Shown: positions 7,420-14,544, numbered from the stretch's first letter. The stretch is DNA of 31,315 nt from Clostridia bacterium (GCA_017504735.1 JAFVQP010000207.1:1-31315); one strand, 5' to 3'. The notes: generated from the letters alone by a model not told the origin. Made by a program: numbers and translations.

Positions 7420-7531
7420 TGAAGTTGCAACCTGCGGTTGCAGTGAAGTTCTTGTAGAGTGAAGTTTTTCGCTCCGCTCAAAGTGAAGTTTTTTGCGTTC
7501 CGCAAAAAGTTGTGGTAAATATTAGCAATAA
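7404..7531 (+). repeat. Heptamer–hairpin array D (GTGAAGTT subtype, left arm plus core), fused to the rlmN 3' end
   Basis: The first hairpin TACGCC-GAA-GGCGTA (7404-7418) lies inside the last codons of rlmN and supplies its TAG stop. GTGAAGTT constants at 7419, 7443, 7459 and 7483 alternate with TGCAACC-TGC-GGTTGCA, a short decayed unit, TTTCGCTCCGCTCAAA (imperfect) and an 8-bp stem with a TTC loop (7490-7508). The core GTTGTGGTAAATATTAG starts at 7509. The right arm is missing: the sequence runs directly into a second repeat family at 7533. Confidence 0.87.
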
Positions 7532-7532
7532 A

Positions 7533-7633
7533 TTAGCCTGCCCCTGTTGCAGGGGGAGGGGGACCACGTGAGTGGTGGAGGGGATAACAATCCCTCAGTC
7601 ACTTTGTGACAGCTCCCTTTGCACAAGGGAGCC
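7533..7633 (+). repeat. Second hairpin repeat family (CCCCTG/CAGGGG type)
   Basis: Four successive small hairpins: CCCCTG-TTG-CAGGGG (7541-7555), ACCAC-GTGA-GTGGT (7563-7576), GTCAC-TTT-GTGAC (7598-7610) and GCTCCCTT with AAGGGAGC around a 5-nt loop (7612-7632). G-rich linkers separate them. The first 27 bases recur inverted at 19967-19993. It replaces the right arm of array D and ends just before the SD of the lipoprotein gene. It resembles MITE/REP-like palindromic repeats that, from memory, are common in Clostridia genomes. Confidence 0.75.
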
Positions 7634-7655
7634 AAATAAAAGGAGGAAAATACAT

Positions 7656-8399
7656 ATGAAAAAGCGTTGGCTTAGCGTTTTGGCGTTGACGTTGACAGCG
7701 GTGGGCTGTTGCGCCCTTGGCGCTTGTAAAGGTGGCGAGCAAGGAGCAAAAGGTGATAAGGGTGACCAAGGTATCCAAGGGGAACAGGGTATTCAGGGTG
7801 AACAAGGGATACAAGGTATTCAAGGCGAGCAAGGGGAAGCAGGTAAATCCGCTTACCAAATTTGGCTAGATAACGGTTATACGGGTACGGAAGCTGACTT
7901 CCTTGCATGGTTGCAGGGGGATGGATCTGCGGAATATGGAGAAAGTCTTCGTTTCCAAAAAATTTCAGGCAAGGAAGAATACCGCGTAATGGGTATGGGT
8001 ACGGTATCTTCGTTGGATATCGTTATCCCTGCCACCTATCGCGGCTTGCCTGTAACGGAAATTGGTCAATATGCATTTAAAGATGAAACATATATAGAAA
8101 GCATGGAAATCCCTGATAGTATAACGACGATTGGTAATTCTGCGTTCGAAGATTGCAGTAGCTTGACGAGCGTGGAAATCCCTGACAGCGTGACTTCGAT
8201 TGGTTATGATGCGTTCTATGATTGCAGTAGCTTGACGACGGTATATTATAAAGGCACGGCAAGCGATTGGAGTAATATGTCGATTGGTAGTAATAACTCT
8301 AAATTAACCTCTGCGACGAGATATTACTACGATGAGAGTGAAAGCGTGGAGATGTGGTGGCACTACGATGCGCAGGGTAACATTGTTACCTGCGCGTAG
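7656..8399 (+). CDS. Secreted lipoprotein with collagen-like stretch and BspA-type LRRs
   Basis: The ATG at 7656 follows an AGGAGG site and opens a lipoprotein signal: MKKRW, a hydrophobic run, and lipobox LGAC with Cys at residue 24. Residues about 27-65 are Gly-X-Y collagen-like repeats (GDKGDQGIQGEQGIQ and similar). The linker KSAYQIWLDNGYTGTEADFLAWLQG follows, a segment often attached to such repeats in Firmicutes surface proteins. Two tandem 23-residue BspA/LRR_5 units (EIPDSITTIGNSAFEDCSSL and next) are encoded by two near-identical 69-nt DNA repeats (8100-8168, 8169-8237). The DNA for the last ten codons is itself a hairpin (8371-8396), and the stop merges with array E. It is likely a membrane-anchored surface or adhesion protein; the ligand is unknown. 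It occupies the position where prpC/prkC/rsgA often sit. Confidence 0.85.
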   Translation: MKKRWLSVLALTLTAVGCCALGACKGGEQGAKGDKGDQGIQGEQGIQGEQGIQGIQGEQGEAGKSAYQIWLDNGYTGTEADFLAWLQGDGSAEYGESLRFQKISGKEEYRVMGMGTVSSLDIVIPATYRGLPVTEIGQYAFKDETYIESMEIPDSITTIGNSAFEDCSSLTSVEIPDSVTSIGYDAFYDCSSLTTVYYKGTASDWSNMSIGSNNSKLTSATRYYYDESESVEMWWHYDAQGNIVTCA

Positions 8400-8493
8400 T
8401 GAATTGACGACTACGTCGTCGTGAATTGCGCCGTTGGCGCATGAATTGAAAACTTCGTTTTCGTGAATTGCAACGCTGTGCGTTGCGTTGTGG
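8399..8493 (+). repeat. Heptamer–hairpin array E, left arm
   Basis: It starts on the G of the lipoprotein TAG stop (TAGTGAATT). Units: GTGAATT + GACGAC-TAC-GTCGTC, GTGAATT + GCGCC-GTT-GGCGC, ATGAATT + GAAAAC-TTC-GTTTTC, GTGAATT + GCAACGC-TGT-GCGTTGC, then the core GTTGTGG (8487-8493). The second and third units are identical to array B; the first and fourth differ in both stem halves in a way that keeps pairing. Confidence 0.9.
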
Positions 8494-8785
8494 CTAGGAT
8501 TATGACTTATGTATGGCTTCTCCAGTGGGAGAAGCTGTCGTGAGTCCGAAGTGGAACGAGGTGAGCGACTGATGAGGTGTGTTGAACGGACTACTCATCC
8601 GTCCTTCAGTTCGCCAAAGGCTTCACCTTCAGGTTCTCGCGTAATGTAATGTGAGCATTACGCTCGGTCACCGCAAACGCGAACTTATGCGTTTGCGCAT
8701 CTCGTCCCTAAAAAGCATTGTTAATGCTTTTATTAACGGGTAACTCGTCCTTCTCTCGCAAGAGAAGGCATTGTTAAGGAATGCA
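8494..8785 (+). repeat. Structured block of about 290 nt nested in the core of array E
   Basis: Between the two halves of the core lies a non-coding block with at least seven hairpins: CTTCTCC/GGGAGAAG (8517-8534), GATGAG/CTCATC (8571-8599), GCGTAATG/CATTACGC (8639-8663), CGCAAACGC/GCGTTTGCG (8672-8697), a 9-bp AAAAGCATT/AATGCTTTT stem with a GTT loop (8711-8731), CCTTCTCT-CGCA-AGAGAAGG (8749-8768) and GCATT/AATGC (8769-8785). No plausible coding frame runs through it. It may be a different mobile repeat inserted in the array core, or the payload of this copy. Confidence 0.7.
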
Positions 8786-8878
8786 ATAACGCAAACCAAA
8801 GGTTTGCAATTCACGGAGCGTTAGCGAGAATTCACGAATGCTGTGCGTTCAATTCACGCCACGCAAGTGGCAATTCAC
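8781..8878 (+). repeat. Heptamer–hairpin array E, right arm
   Basis: After the core half ATGCAATAAC come GCAAACC-AAA-GGTTTGC, AATTCAC, the non-palindromic GGAGCGTTAGCGAG unit, ATTCAC, GAATGC-TGT-GCGTTC (one T·G pair), AATTCAC, GCCAC-GCAA-GTGGC and AATTCAC (8872-8878). The first two units equal those of array B. It ends about 12 nt before the rpe SD. Confidence 0.9.
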
Positions 8879-8903
8879 AAAATTCATCAAAGAGGAATTT
8901 ATT

Positions 8904-9557
8904 ATGAAAAAAGTACAAATCGCTCCGTCGATTTTGTCGGCGGATTTCAGTAAAATGGGTGAGGAAATTCTTTCCCTTGAAAAATCGGGCGCGGATATGG
9001 TGCATTGTGACGTGATGGACGGCGTGTTTGTCAACAATATCACCTTCGGCATCAAAATGATAGAGGATATCCGTAAAGTGACTTCGCTCCCTTTGGATTG
9101 TCACCTTATGATTGTCAACCCTGAAAAGTACGTAGAACGCTTTGCAAAGGCAGGGGCGGATTATATCACCGTACATTACGAGGCGTGCAAGGACAAGCTC
9201 AAAGAGGTACTTACCCTGATCAAATCGACAGGGGTAAAGTGCGGTGCGGTGATCAGCCCCGACACCCCTGTGGCGTGCATAAAAGACGTTTTACCCCTTT
9301 GCGATATGGTGTTGGTGATGAGTGTATATCCTGGTTTTGGCGGTCAGAAGTTTATCCCTGCAGCTTTGGATAAATTGCGTGAGCTTCGCGCGCTGATTGA
9401 TGAAAGCGGTAAGGACATTTTACTGCAAATTGACGGCGGAGTAAACGAAAGCAACGTAGAAGAAATCAAGTGCGCTGGTGCGGACGTTATCGTCGCAGGA
9501 AATGCGGTGTTTAAGGCGGAAAACCGCGTAGAAATGATTAAGAAATTGAAGGCGTAA
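8904..9557 (+). CDS. rpe: Ribulose-phosphate 3-epimerase
   Basis: This pentose-phosphate/Calvin-type enzyme interconverts D-ribulose 5-phosphate and D-xylulose 5-phosphate. The 217 residues form a (beta/alpha)8 barrel with all hallmarks: APSILSADF at the N-terminus (catalytic Asp), HCDVMDGVFVNNITFG (metal-binding His/Asp), LDCHLMI, the VYPGFGGQKF phosphate loop and LQIDGGVN with the second catalytic Asp. The ATG at 8904 is chosen because it follows AGAGGAA and gives the family N-terminus; an earlier in-frame start would translate the array. MATE begins one base after its stop, suggesting cotranscription. Confidence 0.97.
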   Translation: MKKVQIAPSILSADFSKMGEEILSLEKSGADMVHCDVMDGVFVNNITFGIKMIEDIRKVTSLPLDCHLMIVNPEKYVERFAKAGADYITVHYEACKDKLKEVLTLIKSTGVKCGAVISPDTPVACIKDVLPLCDMVLVMSVYPGFGGQKFIPAALDKLRELRALIDESGKDILLQIDGGVNESNVEEIKCAGADVIVAGNAVFKAENRVEMIKKLKA

Positions 9558-9558
9558 T

Positions 9559-11004
9559 ATGCAAAACGTGAGAAGAAAAATAGACTTTACGAGCGGTAGA
9601 GTCTTTATGAAAATTGTATGGTTTGTCTTGCCGATTGTGGCGACCAACCTTTTGCAGATGTTTTACAATGCGGCGGACATGATGGTCGTGAGCCTTTCCT
9701 CGGAAGAGAATGCGGTAGGGGCGATTGGGACAACGTTGGCGTTTATCAACCTTGTTGTCAATTTCTTCATCGGGTTTTCGGTAGGCGCAAACGTCGTCGT
9801 TGCCCGTGAAATCGGCGCAGGGGACAAACAGCGTGTGCAAAACGCTGTACATACCTCGTTGATTCTTGCGGCGGTATCGGGCGTTGTGGGTGGCGGCATC
9901 GGTTTGCTGATTTCCCGTCCCGTTTTGACCTTGATGGGCAATCAAGGCAACTTGTTGGATTTGGCGGTAAGATATACCTACTTTTACTTTTTAGGCGTAC
10001 CGTTTTTGGCGCTGAGCAATTACCTTATCGCAATTTTCCGTGCGAAAGGGGATGCGAAAACCCCCTTGATTGTGTTGGCTTGTACGGGGCTTTTAAACGT
10101 GGTGATGAACCTGTTTTTCGTGCTCGTTTGCGGTCTGTCGGTGGAAGGGGTTGCCATGGCAACCGCAATGGCAAACATGGCTTCGATGATGATTTTACTG
10201 TGGAAATTAAGCCGTGCAAAGGACGATACCGTTTTCTCTTGGAAACGCCTGAAAATGCGTAAGGAAGCCTTAATGGACATCGCCGTAAACGGTTTGCCCG
10301 CAGGCATACAAAGCGCATTGTTCTCGTTGTCGAACATGCTCATACAATCGTCCATTGTAACGGTAAACAACAACGCTTGTCCCCCCAACACCTCGTATGC
10401 GCCCATCGTCAACGGCAACGCGGCGGCAGGGAATATCGATGCATTCATTTATACGGCTATGAACGCCGTATATCAAGGCTCTATCACCTTTACCAGCCAA
10501 AATATCGGCGCAAAAAAGCCCCAAAGGGTAAGACGGATTATGTATTCCTGCTTTGGGATTTCCGCCATCATTGGGGTGATTATGTCGAGTTTGGTGCTCA
10601 TCCTGCACAAGCCGTTATTGAGTTTGTACGGTATCGTACCAGGCGAAGAAGGGAGCCTGCAAGCCTTGGCGTTTGAGGCGGCGTTGGTGCGCTTTAAGTT
10701 GGTTGCTGCGCCTTATTTCCTGTGCGGATTGATGGAAGTATGTACAGGTGTGTTGCGCGGATTGGGGAAATCCATCACTTCTACCATGATTTCTTTGATT
10801 GGTGCGTGCCTGCTTCGTGTCGTGTGGCTGTGGACGGTGTTCCCCGTTTCACAAACCTTAGAAACGATTTTCGTGTCCTACCCGCTTACGTGGATTGTGA
10901 CAAATATCGTGGCGTTTCTTGTGATACATTTTGCCTTGCGAAAGATTTTGCGGGAGCATAGAGAAAATGCCGAGCAAGATAAAGTGGAAGTTACTACAAT
11001 ATAA
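9559..11004 (+). CDS. MATE-family multidrug/Na+ exporter
   Basis: A 481-residue polytopic membrane protein with about twelve hydrophobic segments in two homologous halves. Features typical of MATE/NorM-DinF exporters are LPIVATNLLQMFYNAADMMVV in TM1, the FIGFSVGANVVVAREIGAGD stretch, and FRAKGDAKTPL between TM5 and TM6. The second half repeats the pattern (YQGSITFTSQNIGAKKPQRV). Such pumps export cationic drugs or metabolites in exchange for Na+ or H+; the substrate cannot be read from sequence. The start is one base after the rpe stop; translation is probably coupled. A strong terminator follows. Confidence 0.93.
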   Translation: MQNVRRKIDFTSGRVFMKIVWFVLPIVATNLLQMFYNAADMMVVSLSSEENAVGAIGTTLAFINLVVNFFIGFSVGANVVVAREIGAGDKQRVQNAVHTSLILAAVSGVVGGGIGLLISRPVLTLMGNQGNLLDLAVRYTYFYFLGVPFLALSNYLIAIFRAKGDAKTPLIVLACTGLLNVVMNLFFVLVCGLSVEGVAMATAMANMASMMILLWKLSRAKDDTVFSWKRLKMRKEALMDIAVNGLPAGIQSALFSLSNMLIQSSIVTVNNNACPPNTSYAPIVNGNAAAGNIDAFIYTAMNAVYQGSITFTSQNIGAKKPQRVRRIMYSCFGISAIIGVIMSSLVLILHKPLLSLYGIVPGEEGSLQALAFEAALVRFKLVAAPYFLCGLMEVCTGVLRGLGKSITSTMISLIGACLLRVVWLWTVFPVSQTLETIFVSYPLTWIVTNIVAFLVIHFALRKILREHRENAEQDKVEVTTI

Positions 11005-11024
11005 TATATACGCGCGTATAAAGA

Positions 11025-11053
11025 AAAGCCGTCCCGAAGAGGGGCGGCTTTTT
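11025..11053 (+). terminator. Rho-independent terminator after the MATE gene
   Basis: AAGCCGTCCC and GGGGCGGCTT form a 10-bp stem (one T·G pair) around GAAGA, followed by TTTTTC. It lies about 20 nt after the MATE stop and closes the rpe-MATE unit. Confidence 0.88.
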
Positions 11054-11059
11054 CGGTGA

Positions 11060-11091
11060 GTGAATTCACGACGATGCAATCGTCAATTCAC
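11060..11091. repeat. Mini-element F: minimal heptamer–hairpin unit
   Basis: GTGAATTCAC (11060-11069), where the left and right constants overlap into one palindrome, then hairpin GACGAT-GCA-ATCGTC (11070-11084) and AATTCAC (11085-11091). No core. This is the smallest copy in the window, between the MATE terminator and the convergent lipoprotein gene. Confidence 0.75.
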
Positions 11092-11128
11092 GTTCTAATC
11101 ATACGCGATGGCATATTTCATAGTAGAA

Positions 11129-12811
11129 TTATACTAAATATCCGATATATTCCATTGCATCGTCGGGGTTTCCACAAATCCAGTTCGGGGCGGTACTGGC
11201 GGTTAAGGCAGGAATATTATCCACAGGGGTGGCATCGCCATCGATGGGGGATAACGTCCTAACGCTATTTTCCGTAACGACAACGTAATCTGCCCAGCCT
11301 TCCTCGTTTTCAAAAGTAACCTCGGTCAAGGCGTCGCAAAAAGTAAATGCGTATTTTGCTATCACTTTTAATGTGGAAGGGAAATGAACCGTCGTTAAAT
11401 TTTCGCATGATTTGAAAGCGTTATGACCGATACATTCTAAACCTTCGTTTAAGATGACTTCTTTCAGGCTTCTACAAGAAAAAAACGCGGAAGGGGCAAT
11501 TACTTTTACGCTGGAAGGAATGGTAATGCTCTCTATGCCTGTATTGGCAAATGCGCCGTGGGGGATAAGTGTTAAATCGGACGGCAATTGTACTTCTTTC
11601 AAAGCGGTACAGCTTTTAAAAGATTCATTGCCGAGCTGTACCCCGTCAGGGATAACCACTTTTTCAAGATTTTTTTGACCTTTAAAGGCGTAGTTGCAAA
11701 TTTGCGTTGTTTTATCGGGAAGAACCAACTCGGTATGTTCGGGCATGTTTCCTGCGTAGGTATATAAAATGCTATCGTTAAAATATACCAAGCCGTTTTG
11801 AGCCGCAAGCCAAGCGGTATCGGCAAAGGTCTCTTCCCCGATAAATTCTATATTTTTCGACATAGTGATTTTTGTAAGGTTTTCCCTGCCTTGAAATGCG
11901 CTTCTTTCGATATGCGTAACGGAATCGGGGATAACGATTTCGGTGAGATTGGAAGAGATGTGATATCTTGGTCCATACGAGACGGTTTTGCATTGAAATG
12001 CGAGTCTATCAATACGTTCTAATCCTTCAGGGAGAATGATTTCTTCCAACCCAGTATTCTCAAAACAAGCGAGGGGGATTTCTTTTACGCCCTCAGGGAT
12101 AACGATGCGTTTCAAATTCATATTATCGGCAAATGAACGTTGACCGAGCTTATTTACGGTTGTAGGAAGGACAATTTCCGTTAAGTAAACAATCGCCACA
12201 AATGCAGTGTTCTCGATAGAGCGTAGAAAAGCAGGTAATTTTATCCCCGTCGTTATATAATTGCAATCTTGATCTAAAAGGATACTGGTGGCAATTTGAT
12301 CATCGGGATTTCCTAATGTGAAGCCGTGATGAGCAATGCGTACAACGGGATACCCGTCGAAATAATCGGGGATGGATACGAAGCCCTCTAAGTTTGCCGT
12401 TCCTTTTGCCACCTCGTAGCCGCTTCCGTCTTCTAAAAAGGTATATTCAAAGCCTTCCTTGTCAAAGCCGTGTTCTATGGGTGCTTCTAAGGTGAAGGCA
12501 GAGGTCGCCCAAGAGGAATCTTCATAGGTTTTTCCATCGCCCCCCGCCATCAGCTTTAAATGAAACTCTCCTTCTTTGGCGATTGTATATAATTCAAGGC
12601 GAGGTTCGGTCACCGTATATTCTTTTCCGTTGATAAGAAGGATATATTCGCTGGCGTTTTCTACCGCATCCCAAGTAAGTACTCGATTTTCCATTTTTAT
12701 GTTGCTGGGGGTATCTAACGCTTGCAAATCTTTTTTACAAGAAGAAAGCCCCAAACAACCTGCAACAACAAATATCGCAGATAAAACGGTGAGTAAAACT
12801 TTCTTTTTCAT
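11129..12811 (-). CDS. BspA-type leucine-rich-repeat lipoprotein
   Basis: A 560-residue predicted lipoprotein: MKKKV, a hydrophobic signal and lipobox LSSC (Cys 25). After a fibronectin-III-like segment (LDTPSNIKMENRVLTWDAVE, ASEYILLING, about residues 32-70), residues about 110-530 hold many LRR_5/BspA repeats of the kind IVIPEGVKEIPLACFENTGL. These repeats form a right-handed solenoid used for surface binding. The C-terminus ends in a short acidic tail. An AGAGGT site precedes the ATG. It lies 12 nt downstream of the 322-residue secreted protein and probably shares its promoter. It is more AT-rich than the housekeeping genes, consistent with accessory content. Confidence 0.85.
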   Translation of the reverse strand: MKKKVLLTVLSAIFVVAGCLGLSSCKKDLQALDTPSNIKMENRVLTWDAVENASEYILLINGKEYTVTEPRLELYTIAKEGEFHLKLMAGGDGKTYEDSSWATSAFTLEAPIEHGFDKEGFEYTFLEDGSGYEVAKGTANLEGFVSIPDYFDGYPVVRIAHHGFTLGNPDDQIATSILLDQDCNYITTGIKLPAFLRSIENTAFVAIVYLTEIVLPTTVNKLGQRSFADNMNLKRIVIPEGVKEIPLACFENTGLEEIILPEGLERIDRLAFQCKTVSYGPRYHISSNLTEIVIPDSVTHIERSAFQGRENLTKITMSKNIEFIGEETFADTAWLAAQNGLVYFNDSILYTYAGNMPEHTELVLPDKTTQICNYAFKGQKNLEKVVIPDGVQLGNESFKSCTALKEVQLPSDLTLIPHGAFANTGIESITIPSSVKVIAPSAFFSCRSLKEVILNEGLECIGHNAFKSCENLTTVHFPSTLKVIAKYAFTFCDALTEVTFENEEGWADYVVVTENSVRTLSPIDGDATPVDNIPALTASTAPNWICGNPDDAMEYIGYLV

Positions 12812-12823
12812 CAGATTACCTCT

Positions 12824-13792
12824 TTAAATATAAGAATAAAGCAAATTGCGTACATCGGTGGACTCGTCCACTTCGTATCCGTACATAGAGGCTAAATCAA
12901 ATTCATTGATGCAACGAAGTCCAGGATTGCTATATGTAATCGGGCTTCCTTCCATAACAAAACATTCTTTAAGTAAGCCGCTGTTTTGTAAGCCCATTAA
13001 TTCATTATAAAAATCACTGTCCATAGCCCAACAGCCAAAGGCGTAGGTAGGTATATTTTCTTTGGGCGTGTCTGAGTATGTCATTAAGTCAATATACGAG
13101 CTTCCACCTGCGTGTTTAAGAATATAGGCATAAGGGGGAGCGCTTGAGTTGCTAAAATCAAAGGGACCCATAAGCTTATCGAAGAACATTGTCGCAAAAG
13201 GACAGTTTTGTATGGATTCATCCTCATAACATACGTATCCGTCAGTAATAAAATTACCGTCTATAAGTATTTGTACGTCTTCTTCTAGTGTATCGGTATC
13301 CATTATATACCATAAAACAGTGGTGAGAAATGCGTCGAATCTTCCTAAGTCACTTTCATAATGTTCGTCTATATCAAGACCACTTGCGTTAAATTCATGG
13401 AATTCTGCCGTCACTAAAATCACAGTGCAATCATTATCCTTTAAGCTGCCCACCAAGGTGCCTAACGCCGAGGGGATAAGGGTTTTAAAATCGAGTACGA
13501 CGATACAGTCGGAAATATTGGAAAAATATCCGCTGTTTACTAAAGCTGAAAATTCGACGTCACTAACGGGCTGTCGGTCGAGAAGAACCGTAAGGTCGGG
13601 ACCAGTAGCAGTACCTACAGAGTCGTCCGTGAGAGAAGGGTATAAATCACAAAAGTAGTAAATGCAATTTTGCCCTATGTAGTCGCTGTGAGCTGCTGCC
13701 GCTTTCTTTGGATTTACTGCACCAAAAGAGAAAAAACAGGTCAAAAACATCAAACATCCTATTAAAATTGATAATCCTTTTTTCTTTTCCAT
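12824..13792 (-). CDS. Secreted protein of unknown family
   Basis: I do not recognise this family. The 322 residues start MEKKKGLSILIGCLMFLTCFFSFGA, a cleavable or anchoring signal peptide followed by an Ala-rich stretch. The rest is acidic and aromatic with a caspase- or gingipain-like feel: hydrophobic strands end in short acidic turns (DCIVVLDFKTLIP, CTVILVTAEFHEFNASGLDI), later YAYILKHAGGSSYIDLM and IPTYAFGCWAMDSDF. The 'VTAEFHEFN' His and 'FGCWAMD' Cys could form a His/Cys pair, but this is speculation. A GGAGG site precedes the ATG. First gene of a two-gene minus-strand operon with an LRR lipoprotein, under a consensus promoter. Confidence 0.8.
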   Translation of the reverse strand: MEKKKGLSILIGCLMFLTCFFSFGAVNPKKAAAAHSDYIGQNCIYYFCDLYPSLTDDSVGTATGPDLTVLLDRQPVSDVEFSALVNSGYFSNISDCIVVLDFKTLIPSALGTLVGSLKDNDCTVILVTAEFHEFNASGLDIDEHYESDLGRFDAFLTTVLWYIMDTDTLEEDVQILIDGNFITDGYVCYEDESIQNCPFATMFFDKLMGPFDFSNSSAPPYAYILKHAGGSSYIDLMTYSDTPKENIPTYAFGCWAMDSDFYNELMGLQNSGLLKECFVMEGSPITYSNPGLRCINEFDLASMYGYEVDESTDVRNLLYSYI

Positions 13793-13824
13793 AATATTAC
13801 CTCCTTGTATGGAATTGATTTATT

Positions 13825-13839
13825 ATCGAATATTTCGAT
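13825..13839 (-). promoter_or_regulatory. Palindrome between promoter and start of the secreted-protein operon
   Basis: ATCGAA-ATA-TTCGAT (minus strand), a 6-bp inverted repeat seven bases downstream of the -10 box, in the expected initial transcribed region. Candidate operator or 5'-mRNA hairpin. It is not flanked by the GTGAATT constant. Confidence 0.45.
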
Positions 13840-13845
13840 GGAAGC

Positions 13846-13874
13846 ATTATATCATATTCAAAAAGCTGTGTCAA
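13846..13874 (-). promoter_or_regulatory. Sigma-A promoter of the secreted-protein/LRR operon
   Basis: On the minus strand TTGACA (13874-13869), a 17-nt spacer and TATAAT (13851-13846): both boxes match consensus exactly. Confidence 0.88.
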
Positions 13875-13930
13875 GCGTTGCGTTGTAAAAAGTTTTACAC
13901 AATTTTATTATATGGGAAGGAAGAGGGGGG

Positions 13931-14161
13931 GTGAAGTTTTGCGCCTGATGGCGCGTGAATTCTCGCTGACGCTCCGTGAATTGCGCCTGATGGCGCGTGA
14001 ATTCTCGCTGACACTCCGTGAATTGCAACGCTTTGCGTTGCGTTGTTGCTGATATTTACCACAACGACAGCGAAGCAGACAATGTAGTGAATGCGCGACA
14101 CTATCTGCCCTAAAACGTACGCAAAGACACCTTACTGCGTCCAACGTCAGGTTGGCAATTC
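13931..14161 (+). repeat. Heptamer–hairpin array G, mixed constants, with internal duplication
   Basis: GTGAAGTT then GCGCC-TGAT-GGCGC, GTGAATT, CTCGCTGACGCTCC, GTGAATT. The 42-nt two-unit block (hairpin plus CTCGCTG unit with their constants) is then repeated at 13983-14024 with one base change. Hairpin GCAACGC-TTT-GCGTTGC follows. The core is present but reversed (TGATATTTACCACAAC, 14050-14065) relative to the other arrays. After it, GACAGCGAAGC leads into a degraded region with GCAGA/TCTGC pairing and a 29-nt repeat, ending CAATTCAC at 14154-14161. The mix of constants and the inverted core suggest recombination between elements. Confidence 0.82.
14123..14151 (+). repeat. 29-nt dispersed repeat, copy 1
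   Basis: Begins AAAGACACCTT and ends CCAACGTCAGG. It matches 20032-20060 with two substitutions. Here its end forms a small hairpin CCAAC-GTCAG-GTTGG immediately before an AATTCAC constant. Confidence 0.7.
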
Positions 14162-14207
14162 ACCCCATGGCTTGAGTGGTGGGGGAGATGAAAAATTTAT
14201 AAAGTAA

Positions 14208-14238
14208 AAAACCGATTTTCGCAATGAAAATCGGTTTT
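14208..14238 (-). terminator. Rho-independent terminator of rpmB
   Basis: A 13-bp perfect stem (AAAACCGATTTTC with GAAAATCGGTTTT) with a 5-nt loop lies 25 nt after the rpmB stop. On the minus strand it is followed by T-rich sequence. Confidence 0.85.
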
Positions 14239-14262
14239 AATACCTTGTTAAATTGAATAGAA

Positions 14263-14454
14263 TTATTCAGCGTCCGCTTTTTTAAGGGTTCTGATGCATC
14301 TAGCGCAAACGTAGCCGTTCGTTTCCTTGCCGTCTTCAACGTAGGAAATTTTCTGTACGTTTACCTTGAAAGTTCTTCTCGTTTTACGGTTAGAGTGGCT
14401 TACGTTGTTACCCGAAGCTTGACCTTTACCACAAATATTGCATACTCTGGACAT
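14263..14454 (-). CDS. rpmB: 50S ribosomal protein L28
   Basis: A 63-residue basic protein of the large ribosomal subunit. [21 protein letters not shown] carries the first zinc-ribbon CxxC, and [16 protein letters not shown] the second, so this is the zinc-binding (C+) L28. The start at 14454 follows GGAGGTG by nine bases; an upstream in-frame GTG at 14463 overlaps the SD and is unlikely. It is transcribed divergently from asp23, the conserved rpmB/yloU/yloV arrangement of Firmicutes. Confidence 0.96.
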   Translation of the reverse strand: MSRVCNICGKGQASGNNVSHSNRKTRRTFKVNVQKISYVEDGKETNGYVCARCIRTLKKADAE

Positions 14455-14544
14455 ATTAAACACCTCCGTTTTTCGGTTATTTTTCCTAATTTGTAATTCG
14501 TTTTCCGCACAACCTCACCCATTGAGGGGGAAAACAACATTAAT

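Noticed and set aside
14042..14065. Array G core as a terminator
   Set aside because: There is no U tract and its sequence matches the reversed core of the other arrays.
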